Below are positions 16,913 to 26,193 of a DNA stretch of 41,458 nt, piece by piece. The position numbers and the translations under genes are program-made. Every line of letters begins with the position of its first letter. Within the stretch, counting starts at the first letter, position 1. The DNA is taken from positions 1 to 41,458 of the IMG/VR virus record IMGVR_UViG_3300027898_000004; one strand, written 5' to 3'. The notes under the pieces are model-generated. The model ran no database searches. It saw nothing but the letters and a program-made list of their open reading frames with translations, and had not been told where the DNA came from. Origin of the DNA: a virus.

Positions 16913-19605
16913 TATTGAATCCTCCCTGCGTGTGATTCTGATGTGCCGTGGATACCATTCAAATCGACAACAACGGTTCTGCCGGTCAACGGACTTGTCA
17001 GCATCTGCGTTCCGTTTGCCATCAGGCCGTATTTGCCTTCCGCCAAATTGACATAGTGATACGCGCTCAAGTTATCCAGTGGAGTGCCGTGCAGTCCGGC
17101 GGTATTGATCGCTACCTGTGCAGCCTGTGGCAGATTGCGCAGAAACGTCGGTTCCGCCATCCCCCACGGTCTAAACAGATTGTCTCCATTCGGGGATTTA
17201 GTCACACCACCGGTCACGGCCGTTACCGCATTCTTCACCTGATCAGCTGTGATATTCGTCGGATCGCTGCCTGTGTGGTACAAGTCAGCCGCCAAGTAGC
17301 TTTTGACTGCTTGGTATGTGTCCGCCGCATCTGACGCGCCGCGCTGCGCATCCCCTGACTTGAATGCGTCAAAGCCGACCGCGTTCCAGAAGTTCGTACG
17401 AAACATTTTCTCATCAAAAGCGAAGGGCTTTCCTGTGTGTTGCGGATCGTCAATGTCTTTTCCTTGAAGGATGTGCGTACCTTCCAAAATATACTTACCA
17501 ACCGCGCCGCCATCTTGCGGGCCGGAGGAAGTTTGCACGGTGCCTTGCCGATTTGCCGCGACACCTGCCCAGGCAACAGTCGGATTCTTTGGCGCAATCT
17601 GCGCGATGGCATCTGAGTACCAAGCGTCCTGCCCCTTCGTTGCCGCGCTCAATGACTTCAGGTATTCGATCTGCTGCGCAGGTGCCGCATAGGACAAAAT
17701 GCCGCCAAGCTGATCTGCTTCATCCTTCGACAATAAGTGCGCGTCTGCAGCGTAATCTGTGCGGCCTGTGTTGGCGGGGCCAATTCTGCTAATGATACTT
17801 TTGCCGAAAGCATCAGCTGTACTAAAGTCAACCGGCTGAACGCCGGGAATTCTGCTTTTCGTTGCCCATGACATGTAGTCATCATTGCGCAGTTTTTGCG
17901 TTTGCTTAAATGCGTCCGCCGCCGCAATATAGATTGGCGACTTGTCGGCATATTCCGGCCCCGGTGCTGGGATCAAACCTTTAAGTGTGGCTGCAGCTTG
18001 CGCCACAGGCATAGTCGCCATCTGGCCCATGAAACCGCCAACGTTTTTGACATACTGCAACTGATCATAAATCCGGCCGCCATTATCAGGACCGAACAGT
18101 CGAGTGAAATTTGCTGCGCTGAACCTGGTATCGTCTAAGCCCGGATACCCCTGCCCTGACATAAGCGTCTCATGAACGTCTTTCAGTTCCTTTATCATGC
18201 TGCCACGATCCGTCGCCAAGTGGCCACCGACTGCAGCTTCCGCCTGCCGAACGGCATTGACCTTTTCTTGCCAAGTCAAATTCTGCCAGCCCGCGATTGT
18301 CGGACTCGCTTTTGCGATGTCGCCATCTGACAACGGTTCTACTTGCGGCAATTCTGCGCCGGGCGGCGGTGTAGCGCTCGCGTCCAGCATGGATCTGACC
18401 GATGCCAGATTTGCCGCGTATTGGCTTGTGTTAGCTCCCCACTTAGTACCATCTTCGCCGCCGTAGTACATCTTGTCGATCTGTGCAGTATCGCCATTGG
18501 CTTTGCCTTGGAACCCGGCAACCAGTTTTGCCATCGCATCGATTGACTGCGCTGGATCAGCGGGATTGATTCCCATGGCTTGCGCGGTTTTTGGCATAAA
18601 CTGCGCGATGCCGGTTGCGCCGGTCGGATTCGTTGCATTGGGATTCAGCCCCGATTCAACGGCTGCCCGCAACTTCAGTTCTGTCGGGTTGATGCCGTAC
18701 TTCTTACCGGCCGCATCGAACAGGTCATCGTACTGCGATGGCTGCTTTACTTGCTGGAAAATTTCTGACATCTTCGTCGTGCCGAACGGTTTGACCGTAT
18801 CGCCGCCCAAGTCGTCCGGCGCTGCAGTTACGGCGCCACCGGAAACGCTAGCGTCCCCGCCGGGTACTGCCCCTTTAGCCGAACCGCCCATCGTCAGCCT
18901 GCCGCCGCCAGCGTTCACATCAGCCAAGAATTCTTGCGGATGCGTTGCCGCTGCCACTTGAACTTGCGTGACAGATAATCCGTGTTTTATTTCATCAAGC
19001 CATTTCATCTTCGCAACCGGATCGACATTGCTGAGTCCTTTTATGAAGTCGTCCCGGTTCGCCAAAATTGCGCCAAAGTTTTCGTTGCTTGTGTTTTTTG
19101 AAATTAAATCCTGATCTGAGCGCATTCCATCTTTGACCAGTTCGCCGGTGTATTCGCCAGTAATGCGGGCTTGCTCGTGAATCGCCTGATTTAGCAGGAC
19201 GCGCCCGTAATTCGACATGTGCGATTCAACCAGCTTTGCAGCAGACTTCGATGGCGCTTGCTGCATCATGTCTTGCGTCACTTCATCGATGCGCGAACTG
19301 AAGTCTTTTGTGAGATTGCTGACGCTGGCTGTGAAGTCTGCCTGTGGTTGCGTTGGGTCAAGGGCATTAACCTTGTCAGTCAATTCTTGCTGCAGTCCCT
19401 GATAACCCTTGCTCGCTGCGTCATACCCCCAAATCCTGCCCTGATCTTGTTCCATGCGGAACGCAGCATGTGCAGCATCGCCAATGCCCGCGCCAATATT
19501 TTCCGTGGCTTGGCCGATGCCCGCACCAAAGTCAACAGGATTTGCCTGCGCTTGAATTGAACCTTGCGCCTGCACTTGCTCGTCATATTGCGGTATCTGT
19601 GCCAT
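16912..19605 (-). CDS. Internal virion protein with lytic transglycosylase domain
   Basis: An 897-aa protein. Residues about 290-415 form an SLT lytic transglycosylase domain: LFDAAGKKYGINPTELKLRAAVESGLNP with catalytic E317, TGATGIAQFMPKTAQAMGI, and DKMYYGGEDG. It would open peptidoglycan locally during DNA ejection, as T7 gp16 does. The remainder is helical and structural. There is no signal peptide, consistent with delivery in the virion. It is transcribed directly after the gp14-like gene. Confidence 0.88.
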   Translation of the reverse strand: MAQIPQYDEQVQAQGSIQAQANPVDFGAGIGQATENIGAGIGDAAHAAFRMEQDQGRIWGYDAASKGYQGLQQELTDKVNALDPTQPQADFTASVSNLTKDFSSRIDEVTQDMMQQAPSKSAAKLVESHMSNYGRVLLNQAIHEQARITGEYTGELVKDGMRSDQDLISKNTSNENFGAILANRDDFIKGLSNVDPVAKMKWLDEIKHGLSVTQVQVAAATHPQEFLADVNAGGGRLTMGGSAKGAVPGGDASVSGGAVTAAPDDLGGDTVKPFGTTKMSEIFQQVKQPSQYDDLFDAAGKKYGINPTELKLRAAVESGLNPNATNPTGATGIAQFMPKTAQAMGINPADPAQSIDAMAKLVAGFQGKANGDTAQIDKMYYGGEDGTKWGANTSQYAANLASVRSMLDASATPPPGAELPQVEPLSDGDIAKASPTIAGWQNLTWQEKVNAVRQAEAAVGGHLATDRGSMIKELKDVHETLMSGQGYPGLDDTRFSAANFTRLFGPDNGGRIYDQLQYVKNVGGFMGQMATMPVAQAAATLKGLIPAPGPEYADKSPIYIAAADAFKQTQKLRNDDYMSWATKSRIPGVQPVDFSTADAFGKSIISRIGPANTGRTDYAADAHLLSKDEADQLGGILSYAAPAQQIEYLKSLSAATKGQDAWYSDAIAQIAPKNPTVAWAGVAANRQGTVQTSSGPQDGGAVGKYILEGTHILQGKDIDDPQHTGKPFAFDEKMFRTNFWNAVGFDAFKSGDAQRGASDAADTYQAVKSYLAADLYHTGSDPTNITADQVKNAVTAVTGGVTKSPNGDNLFRPWGMAEPTFLRNLPQAAQVAINTAGLHGTPLDNLSAYHYVNLAEGKYGLMANGTQMLTSPLTGRTVVVDLNGIHGTSESHAGRIQ

Positions 19606-19606
19606 G

Positions 19607-20092
19607 TTATGTGCTTCCTGGTATCGGTGTGCCTTGTGGTGCAGGCGAACTGTTCATGTACGCGGCTGACGATCCGCCCCGCAATAAATCGCTGGTGCCA
19701 TTCATATATCCGGCCGCCATTGCATTTGATGCTCCAGACTGATCCAGCTGTGCCTGATCTTGGTAGCCCAAACCCCTCAGCTTGTAGTTGTATTGCGTGG
19801 TGAGATTGTCTAAAGCCATGCTGCTGGCGCTGGATGTCAGCACGTCAACTGCGCTGCCGCTGTCGCTCGTCACTCCTGATGCACCGTAGGCCGCTCGTAT
19901 CGCTCCGAGTCGCTGTTCATTCTGGCGACCTTGCAGGGCTGCGGCCGCGTTGCCTTGTTGCGCCGCGCCAAGGGCATTCTGGCGTGCGACTTCTGCCTGA
20001 TAGTTGAGCGTGTTCTGTTGCGCCTGTGCTGTGCGCACAGCGCCAACGGCGCTAACTACTGCGGATATCGCCATTAATGGAACAGCCATCAT
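19607..20092 (-). CDS. T7 gp14-like virion core protein
   Basis: A 161-aa protein with an N-terminal hydrophobic segment (MMAVPLMAISAVVSAVGAV) followed by Q/A-rich helix (RTAQAQQNTLNYQAEVARQNALGAAQQGNAAAALQGRQNEQRLGAI...) and YGASGV. This is the typical form of gp14-like internal virion proteins, which form the outer-membrane part of the ejection channel. It overlaps the end of the acetyltransferase-like gene by 4 bp. Confidence 0.8.
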   Translation of the reverse strand: MMAVPLMAISAVVSAVGAVRTAQAQQNTLNYQAEVARQNALGAAQQGNAAAALQGRQNEQRLGAIRAAYGASGVTSDSGSAVDVLTSSASSMALDNLTTQYNYKLRGLGYQDQAQLDQSGASNAMAAGYMNGTSDLLRGGSSAAYMNSSPAPQGTPIPGST

Positions 20093-20511
20093 TTCACCTT
20101 TGCGTAAAGTGCTGAATCGCCACCGTCAACCCGAAAGCATCTCATGCGTTCTGCTTCCAGCGTAAACCCCAACATGCGAAGCCAGCGGTGCCCTTCTTTA
20201 AATTCACAATCTGTTTCTGCTTCGATACGGCGATACGGTGCCGCATCTATGAAGTTTCTCGTTACCTTCGTTATTGCAAACAAATGTTCTTTTGCGCTTC
20301 GATCTAAGAACGACCAGAGCAGTGCACGGTCTTTCCATATCTCAGCCAACCCGCCGCATCCGATCGGCCTGCCATCGACCATCGCAGTAAACGAGAGCGA
20401 CGCTTCCAATGACTTGCAATACTCCGTTGTAACCAAGTCCCTTAAATACGCCTGCGCTTCCTGCGCTGTTATCGCCATTAAATGCTCGGCTTTGTACGGT
20501 ACGATAATCAT
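20089..20511 (-). CDS. gp13-like protein with acetyltransferase (GNAT) fold
   Basis: A 140-aa protein (MIIVPYKAEHLMAITAQEAQAYL...). Features of the GNAT fold include AMVDGRPIGCGGLAEIWKDRALLWSFLDR, RRIEAETDCEFKEGHRWLRMLGFTLEAERMR. The same fold is found in T7 gp13-like proteins at this position, where it is thought to be structural or assembly-related rather than enzymatic. ATG 20511 overlaps the tail tube B stop (ATGA). Whether acetyl-CoA is bound cannot be told here. Confidence 0.75.
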   Translation of the reverse strand: MIIVPYKAEHLMAITAQEAQAYLRDLVTTEYCKSLEASLSFTAMVDGRPIGCGGLAEIWKDRALLWSFLDRSAKEHLFAITKVTRNFIDAAPYRRIEAETDCEFKEGHRWLRMLGFTLEAERMRCFRVDGGDSALYAKVK

Positions 20512-23021
20512 CCTCCCTCGTCCGTTTCCATCAAAGCCGACACCATCAAAATATTCATTGGCAGCGGATCTGGTTGCGTCCAATTCAGCTGCCCGTCAGA
20601 ATCCCAAGTGCCTTCGTATGACCAGCGCTTGTCTCCTGTGAACAACGGTATTGCCTGATCCATATTCATCGAATCGTCGCGGAACGGTTCAGGGATCGAA
20701 GGAACGCCAAACACGTTCGGTGCCAACGTCGCGCCAACCGATTGGAAGAATCGGAATATAGCTGTACGGATTCGTTTGTATTTGCCTTGGCTCGGGCCTT
20801 CCTGACCACCGGCTTCAATCCGCATTGTCGTTGCCTGACTTGTGTAACCAAGCCCAACTTGCACAACACTTGCTGCGTATTGCAGTGTGATCGAACCTGT
20901 TGGGGAAACGACACACGTTGGGTGAACGCTGCCATCTGTCAGCACAGAAACTGTCTGCCCGACCAGCCAGGTTAAACCCGTCACTGTCGTTGTCGGTGCG
21001 CCGTTGTACACTGCACTGCAGTCAAGGAACACTGCGTTTGAAAGCGTGTCGCCATCTTCCCAAAACTTTGTTGCGTATTCGATTGTGCGCACAGTCGCGC
21101 CGTTGATGTAGCGCTGCACTGACATCCAAAGTTCATCGCGCGTGCCATCCGGGGATGGAATCACAGCGATGCTTTCAACAATGGGCGGCAAAGTTTGCGC
21201 TGCGTCAGAGTACCCACCAAGGGTGTGCTGGTGCCAACCGTTGACGTCTTGATCTTTATCATACGACAGGCCGATAAGATTCCCGTCCGTCCGTGCCAGC
21301 CAAACGATCTGCGCCGGTGCCAACGCAAATACCATCTGCGCGATACCGCCTTTGGTTAAATGCTCACCGATCAGCGAAATATCTGGCGCTTGGAAAGTGT
21401 TGTATAAATACTGATATGCCATCTCACGGATCTTGCGGCCGGCCTTCTGAATGAACAGCGTTGACTTACCAATCCGAATCGCCGGAACAGTTGAACAGCC
21501 GTGCGTTGTTGACTGCTTTGCCGAGATGTTTGTCGGGGTCATCGCTGTTTGCTGCGTGCTTGGCGATACCACCCACTCAGCGCCGGCCGTGCCGACCAGC
21601 AAGCCCCATTCATCAGATATCATCCAGCGCACCGCGTTGACCTGGTTCGCGTTCAGATTGAAGGATATCGCGCAGTTGTCGGATACCGTGCCATCGACAT
21701 TGGTTGGCGCAAAGTTTAAATAGTTGCCTGTCTGAGATCCGTCAATGCGATTCGGATAGGATGGCATCCCTCCCATGATCAAGCGGTCCTGATTAAACAC
21801 GCCTGTTGCCGGATACCCGTTGTTTGGGTTCCAAGCACCGAGTCGCCAGAAAGTTGTCGCGGTTCCGGCAGGAACGGCGGGGGCGCTGATCGTGACAGTA
21901 GGGGGACTTGAATACCCCGCACCTGTTACCGAGATCGGAATCCCTGAAACATAGCCCGCTGTGACTTGAGCGTATGCAATCGCTGCAGTCGAATAGCCGC
22001 CACCGGTCAACGTCACGGTTGGCGTTGTTGCGCCATAACCACCACCGGCGTCTGTTATGTTGATGTTGAAAACACTGCCACCTGATGTCGTAGCGGTAGC
22101 CGTTGCTTGCCGTGGGGTTTGCCCGCTGGCTGGCGTCATCACATTGACAGCAACACTGGTTGTGCTATTTACCGCCGTTATCCAGCCCCAATACCACGCG
22201 CCGGATTGCTGCCAACGAATCAAGCGCCCAACGTCAATAGCGCTGACGAACCCATATCCGCCTGTCGCGCCGAGATACCCGTTATTGATGCCATTCGTGT
22301 TGGCAAAATTAAGAGTTATCGAACCCGAATTCGCGGTTGGCGTGCAGGTGTTTGTCGTGATGTTCAGCGGTAGATATGGCCCATCCAAAATGGCCGGCGC
22401 GGAATTTGACCAACCCACGCCTGCCAAAGTCGTGTATGTCCACAACGTCTGCCCGCCGCGCTGCAGCATCGCTGGCGGGTGGTTTGGGTGGAAAATATAA
22501 AGCGTATCCGCAGATTGTACAAAGTTAAGTTGAAACAATTCGGCCTGCAAGTAGGGCGTCTGAACTTCCATGATCGTGCCGGTAAGCGGATACCAAACAC
22601 TTGTATTGCCGGCAGGTGCGCCAGCGCCGATGTTTTGGCCGATGGCCCAATAATTGATGCCAAGGTTACTGACAATTGAACCCGCTACCCACAACGAAAC
22701 ATTGTTCCACGCCGGAACGCTGGAAACCTGAAGCTGCCCCTCGTTGGCGTAGAACCGGACATAGCCCGCGCCAAACTCTAAGGTGTATGCTTGTGTAGTG
22801 CTGAACTCAAATTTTTGTAGGCGAACCGGTGCGCCAAACTGTTTGGCATAAGACGCATACCGAGTACCCGGGCGACGGGTCAGACCGCCTTGCGCCAACG
22901 GGACAAAGTTCAAGCATTTTGACAGCGCGTTTTTGTACTTGGCCAGATCGAAGCGGCCATATGTCAATGGCGACCATTCGCCGCCATTGAAATTATTCTG
23001 TACCCACGTTGCGCGTGCCAT
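20508..23021 (-). CDS. Tail tubular protein B (T7 gp12-like nozzle)
   Basis: An 837-aa structural protein. The opening MARATWVQNNFNGGEWSPLTYGRFDLAKYKNALSKCLNFVPLAQGGLTRRPGTRY is characteristic of tail nozzle proteins. Later stretches include HPNHPPAMLQR and QTAMTPTNISAKQSTTHGCS. The middle contains two GGGY/GAGYSSPPTVTI-type repeats (about residues 322-385), found in bacterial surface or viral adhesin-like folds. It forms the tail tip together with gp11-like protein. Confidence 0.92.
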   Translation of the reverse strand: MARATWVQNNFNGGEWSPLTYGRFDLAKYKNALSKCLNFVPLAQGGLTRRPGTRYASYAKQFGAPVRLQKFEFSTTQAYTLEFGAGYVRFYANEGQLQVSSVPAWNNVSLWVAGSIVSNLGINYWAIGQNIGAGAPAGNTSVWYPLTGTIMEVQTPYLQAELFQLNFVQSADTLYIFHPNHPPAMLQRGGQTLWTYTTLAGVGWSNSAPAILDGPYLPLNITTNTCTPTANSGSITLNFANTNGINNGYLGATGGYGFVSAIDVGRLIRWQQSGAWYWGWITAVNSTTSVAVNVMTPASGQTPRQATATATTSGGSVFNINITDAGGGYGATTPTVTLTGGGYSTAAIAYAQVTAGYVSGIPISVTGAGYSSPPTVTISAPAVPAGTATTFWRLGAWNPNNGYPATGVFNQDRLIMGGMPSYPNRIDGSQTGNYLNFAPTNVDGTVSDNCAISFNLNANQVNAVRWMISDEWGLLVGTAGAEWVVSPSTQQTAMTPTNISAKQSTTHGCSTVPAIRIGKSTLFIQKAGRKIREMAYQYLYNTFQAPDISLIGEHLTKGGIAQMVFALAPAQIVWLARTDGNLIGLSYDKDQDVNGWHQHTLGGYSDAAQTLPPIVESIAVIPSPDGTRDELWMSVQRYINGATVRTIEYATKFWEDGDTLSNAVFLDCSAVYNGAPTTTVTGLTWLVGQTVSVLTDGSVHPTCVVSPTGSITLQYAASVVQVGLGYTSQATTMRIEAGGQEGPSQGKYKRIRTAIFRFFQSVGATLAPNVFGVPSIPEPFRDDSMNMDQAIPLFTGDKRWSYEGTWDSDGQLNWTQPDPLPMNILMVSALMETDEGG

Positions 23022-23022
23022 C

Positions 23023-23682
23023 TTATTCCCTCACTGTCCACCATCCATCATCGGGCGGATCCGCCGGTAAAGTCTCGAACGCATCCGCTTTTTTCGCCGC
23101 GTTGACGGTATCTTTGTACTCCTCTTGCAACGCCTGTTTTTTTGGATTCGATTGTGTCAACGTTTCACAGATATCGATCGCCAACGACAGCGACATCAAA
23201 TCGTAAAAGTTGGAATCCCAAAGCGTGCAATCCTGAATGTCCGCTATGTACCGAAGGTTCAAAAAGACCGCCACTGTCGAGGTGCTGGTCGATCCAAGAC
23301 CCCCAGGCGGCACGTACACGGTTCCCAAAGATCCTGTGTTCGGGCTGTAGCCAAACGGAGACTGCATCGAATTCGTCAAAATCTTCCGGCCTTCAATCAC
23401 CCAATCCAGATAGGGATCGTTTGGCAGAATCACTCTGACGCAATCGGTTGGTAGCGTAAACTGATACGCATAATCGAAAGCGGGGCTCGCTGAATCCGGC
23501 GCAAGCTGAATCCGCTTTGTGGCGAAATTCCAATAGTGCTTTCGCAATTCGCTGCGACGGTTGCTGTCATATGCCAGGTTGCAGGCGCGAGCTTCACGGC
23601 TGTTGTCAGTCAGCGCAGTGATACTGGCAGCGCCAACTTTTTGTAAAGCGCTGTTGCAGCAGTCAACGACTGACTGTGACAT
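23023..23682 (-). CDS. Tail tubular protein A (T7 gp11-like gatekeeper/adaptor)
   Basis: A 219-aa protein. The sequence CNSALQKVGAASITALTDNSREARACNLAYDSNRRSELRKHYWNFATKRIQLAP is typical of gp11-like tail adaptors joining portal to nozzle. Later come YQFTLPTDCVRVI and LRYIADI. The ATG at 23682 overlaps the preceding stop (TAATG). It directly precedes the nozzle gene. Confidence 0.92.
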   Translation of the reverse strand: MSQSVVDCCNSALQKVGAASITALTDNSREARACNLAYDSNRRSELRKHYWNFATKRIQLAPDSASPAFDYAYQFTLPTDCVRVILPNDPYLDWVIEGRKILTNSMQSPFGYSPNTGSLGTVYVPPGGLGSTSTSTVAVFLNLRYIADIQDCTLWDSNFYDLMSLSLAIDICETLTQSNPKKQALQEEYKDTVNAAKKADAFETLPADPPDDGWWTVRE

Positions 23683-23993
23683 TAGCCTATCCCTGCCAAG
23701 TAGGCATACAGGCCAGTAGGCGTGCCGCCGGTTGACGCCATTCTGACGTTACATGCAGGCAGATCAATTTCTGTTTGTGCAAAGGGAAGCGTCGTAGTCG
23801 AAACTTGACTGTTGTTAAAAATACTTACGTTCGACCATGTCCCGTTAACCGTCTGCACTTGCAAACTGATTGCTGCCCCTGTTGGCGTACCTTCAGCGGT
23901 AAACAAATACGACCCGCCACGGATGGGCACCGAAGGACCGGTGGCAGACAAGTTGCTTGCCAGTATGTGTACATCTGCTGTTGCGCGTGTCAT
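23682..23993 (-). CDS. Hypothetical virion-module protein
   Basis: A 103-aa protein rich in beta-prone S/T/G/V (GGSYLFTAEGTPTGAAISLQVQTVNGTWSNV). It lies between the small 65-aa gene and gp11-like, with its stop overlapping the next start. It is not recognised. Composition and position suggest a minor structural or head-decoration protein; this is inference. Confidence 0.65.
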   Translation of the reverse strand: MTRATADVHILASNLSATGPSVPIRGGSYLFTAEGTPTGAAISLQVQTVNGTWSNVSIFNNSQVSTTTLPFAQTEIDLPACNVRMASTGGTPTGLYAYLAGIG

Positions 23994-24005
23994 TTCAGCC
24001 CCCGA

Positions 24006-24203
24006 TTAGATCAGCGGCCAAGTGCCTTGCAGAACCGCTGCACGCACCTTGTCGATTGCCATAAGGCACGTTTCTTTGTCAGGAATGTTCGCGGTCAAGA
24101 TGTTCAACTCAACATCTTTGCTCTGCGTTGACGAAGCAACTGTCGCAGGCTGATCCACAAAACCCTGAGTGTTGGATACACCCACGAATACGTTTGTTGC
24201 CAT
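24006..24203 (-). CDS. Small hypothetical virion-module protein
   Basis: A 65-aa protein (MATNVFVGVSNTQGFVDQPATVAS...VELNILTANIPDKETCLMAIDKVRAAVLQG). AGGAGC lies upstream of ATG 24203 on the minus strand, directly after a UUCG-loop terminator. It is not recognised. The strong ribosome site and conserved operon position support a real gene. Confidence 0.65.
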   Translation of the reverse strand: MATNVFVGVSNTQGFVDQPATVASSTQSKDVELNILTANIPDKETCLMAIDKVRAAVLQGTWPLI

Positions 24204-24214
24204 GATTTGCTCCT

Positions 24215-24246
24215 AAAAAGAATCCCTCCCGCCGAAGCGGGAAGGA
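24215..24246 (-). terminator. Rho-independent terminator with UUCG tetraloop
   Basis: On the minus strand this reads CCTTCCCGC-TTCG-GCGGGAGGG, then ATTC and TTTTT. The five-pair CCCGC/GCGGG stem is capped by TTCG and extended by further pairs. It follows the capsid and 145-aa gene and precedes the tail genes. A partial terminator here would give more capsid than tail mRNA. Confidence 0.8.
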
Positions 24247-24259
24247 AAGCACCAGCGTT

Positions 24260-24697
24260 TTAAGTTGGTGTGGAGAAGTACAGCTCAACAACCAAGTTAC
24301 CCGAAGCAGGCAAGTTGGCTACCAACACCTGCAGGAAAATAACTTCTTCTGCGGTGTACGCAGTAGCTTCTTCCTGAGCGACCAGAGAAAAGATCGTGGC
24401 CGTGTTGGTTCCGGTCAATACCTGTGCCGCAAGATACTTACCGACAGTACCGCTGATACCCACAGAAACAGTGGACGTACCGAGTGACGTGTCGGTATTG
24501 ATCATGCCGAAAGCAAAGGTCAGGCCGGCTGGAACTTTAGCGAGGATAATTTCATTACCCGCGCCAAACACCTGCGAAGCCAGCACGATTGACGCACGAT
24601 ACCGGCGCATCCGTGCGCCATAAGCTGCCGTAGCGGATGGCTTAACGGGTGGGTTGCTGGCAATACCGGCCAGTTCGTTTGAGTATGTCTGTGCCAT
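24260..24697 (-). CDS. Probable head decoration/structural protein
   Basis: A 145-aa protein with a polar N-terminus and a regular beta-rich body (YRASIVLASQVFGAGNEIILAKVPAGLTFAFGMINTDTSLGTSTVSVGISGT...). It is encoded just downstream of the capsid gene and before a strong terminator, implying high expression. AGGAG precedes ATG 24697. No family is named with confidence; a decoration or fibre-like head protein is inferred from position. Confidence 0.65.
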   Translation of the reverse strand: MAQTYSNELAGIASNPPVKPSATAAYGARMRRYRASIVLASQVFGAGNEIILAKVPAGLTFAFGMINTDTSLGTSTVSVGISGTVGKYLAAQVLTGTNTATIFSLVAQEEATAYTAEEVIFLQVLVANLPASGNLVVELYFSTPT

Positions 24698-24709
24698 GAT
24701 GAACTCCTA

Positions 24710-25606
24710 TTAAGCGCAGTTGATTTGAACAAAACGCTTTTCTTCCAAACGTGTGCCACCAAAAGTTCCGGTGACATACACTTGCCAAGAATTACGCTTA
24801 TCAGGACGCTTATCGACAGCGGCTTGCACATCGTTCCACATACCCAGGGCAACGCCTGACTTCGCCCAACATGGCACGTAGTACAGACCACCGGTATTGA
24901 TCGAACCGTTGTACGACAGACCGCCAGGGATACGCTCGGTATGGATAAAGTTGAAACCCATGAAGCTGCGGATACGACCTTCAACCAGAACTGGCTTGTC
25001 GTTGTAATCCAAGCTGATGGCCTGAACTTCATTCAACAAGTTGTCGTGCTGTTTTGCAGTGATACCAACAAACAGCTGCTCTGTATCCAGATCGATTTCC
25101 GATTGCATGATCAGCAGTTTTGCTGCACGCAACTTGGCAACGTTCAGACCGGTGTTACCTGTCGAACCGACAGTGGCAGCAACAGTTTGGGTAACGTTGT
25201 ATGTGGTCGAGCCGTTCTCGCCAGCTTGGTTTGCACCAAACATGCCGTTGATGATTTCATCATCTTGCGCACGGCCCAGAGCCCAAACGCCAGCCATGGT
25301 GTATGGACCGCTTGGGTCAACCAGCAAACGCAGTTTATCTTGTTGATCGATCAGGTCAGCCCAATCGTAATCCTGCGGATAACACCAGCGTTTATCTTGC
25401 GGGGTGCTGATCAGCGGGGTGTCCGAGTGGCGAGACTGATTCTTAACGGCATTGACCAGACCGAACTGTTCAAGAACAGATGCGGCTTTACCGTACAATT
25501 GGTATTCGGTCACTGCACCGCGAAGGCGGGAACCTTGCTGTTGCAGCAGCATGGAGATGTTCGTCGCATATTGCTGGACGAACGCATTGTTTACAAACTG
25601 TGACAT
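24710..25606 (-). CDS. Major capsid protein
   Basis: A 298-aa protein (MSQFVNNAFVQQYATNISMLLQQQGSRLRGAVTEYQLYGKAASVLEQFG...). The stretches DTPLISTPQDKRWCYPQDYDWADLIDQQDKLRLLVDPSGPYTM and DDEIINGMFG are typical of a phage capsid family found in BPP-1-like podoviruses. The gene follows the scaffold by two small genes. It has the strongest ribosome site of the operon (TAGGAGGACATAGCC then ATG), as expected for the most abundant virion protein. It should have the HK97 fold, which is not visible directly. Confidence 0.85.
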   Translation of the reverse strand: MSQFVNNAFVQQYATNISMLLQQQGSRLRGAVTEYQLYGKAASVLEQFGLVNAVKNQSRHSDTPLISTPQDKRWCYPQDYDWADLIDQQDKLRLLVDPSGPYTMAGVWALGRAQDDEIINGMFGANQAGENGSTTYNVTQTVAATVGSTGNTGLNVAKLRAAKLLIMQSEIDLDTEQLFVGITAKQHDNLLNEVQAISLDYNDKPVLVEGRIRSFMGFNFIHTERIPGGLSYNGSINTGGLYYVPCWAKSGVALGMWNDVQAAVDKRPDKRNSWQVYVTGTFGGTRLEEKRFVQINCA

Positions 25607-25697
25607 GGCTATGTCCTCCTAAAAGTCAAAACGAAAGTTGTTCAGCGTTCTAAGGTGCTGATTGCCTTCGGCTTGTCCTCAATAGGAGGGGCCAGCT

Positions 25698-25922
25698 TTA
25701 CTTCTTTTTTGGCCTTGCAGGGTCGCTAAAAATGCTCGGCGACTTGTCTGCGGTACTAATTGGTTCCTGCTTTTGGACGGATGCAGGAGAACCGTTGATG
25801 TGATTGTAAAACTCCGTTGAGATTTCCGCAATGCTTTTTCGATCTAAATGCAGCGATTCGGCTTTAGCTTGTGTTAAAGCTAACTTTAAACACTCTAAAC
25901 GGGCTTCGATATCGTCCATCAT
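25698..25922 (-). CDS. Small hypothetical protein
   Basis: A 74-aa charged protein (MMDDIEARLECLKLALTQAKAESLHLDRKSIAEISTEFYNHING...) with a helical N-terminal half and a Lys-rich end PARPKKK. It overlaps the preceding gene by 4 bp. It is not recognised. Similar short helical proteins occur between scaffold and capsid genes in related phages. Confidence 0.65.
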   Translation of the reverse strand: MMDDIEARLECLKLALTQAKAESLHLDRKSIAEISTEFYNHINGSPASVQKQEPISTADKSPSIFSDPARPKKK

Positions 25923-26191
25923 GAATCACTCGCACATTCTGCTGCGACAGTTGGATCGTTCACCGTTGTGTTGATGATGGTCGGCTCCGAACTATCGTTA
26001 CTGCTGTTTGCTGCCTGATCCGCAATATCGCGCAAACGGAAAATAATGCGGCCGGTCGAACCATCTTCGCGGGTTTCAACATAGTAATTCGCCATGTTGC
26101 CGAGATTGTTTGTGCGACGCGCCCAGTCCCACATGTAGTTTTGTGAGATGTTATTGTACGTATCGCCGTTCACTGTTTCTTGAATTGCCAT
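25919..26191 (-). CDS. Small hypothetical protein of the head module
   Basis: A 90-aa protein (MAIQETVNGDTYNNISQNYMWDWARRTNNLGNMANYYVETREDGSTGRIIFRLRDIADQ...). It starts 2 bp after the scaffold stop and overlaps the next gene. No motif is recognised. Head assembly is a guess from position only. Confidence 0.65.
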   Translation of the reverse strand: MAIQETVNGDTYNNISQNYMWDWARRTNNLGNMANYYVETREDGSTGRIIFRLRDIADQAANSSNDSSEPTIINTTVNDPTVAAECASDS

Positions 26192-26193
26192 GT

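Noticed and set aside
20502-20510. CGATAATCAT resembling half of the operator
   Set aside because: Only one half-site, located at the coding start of the gp13-like gene; no palindrome.
24941-25603. 220-aa plus-strand ORF opposite the capsid gene
   Set aside because: Exact antisense of the capsid reading frame, without a plausible start context.
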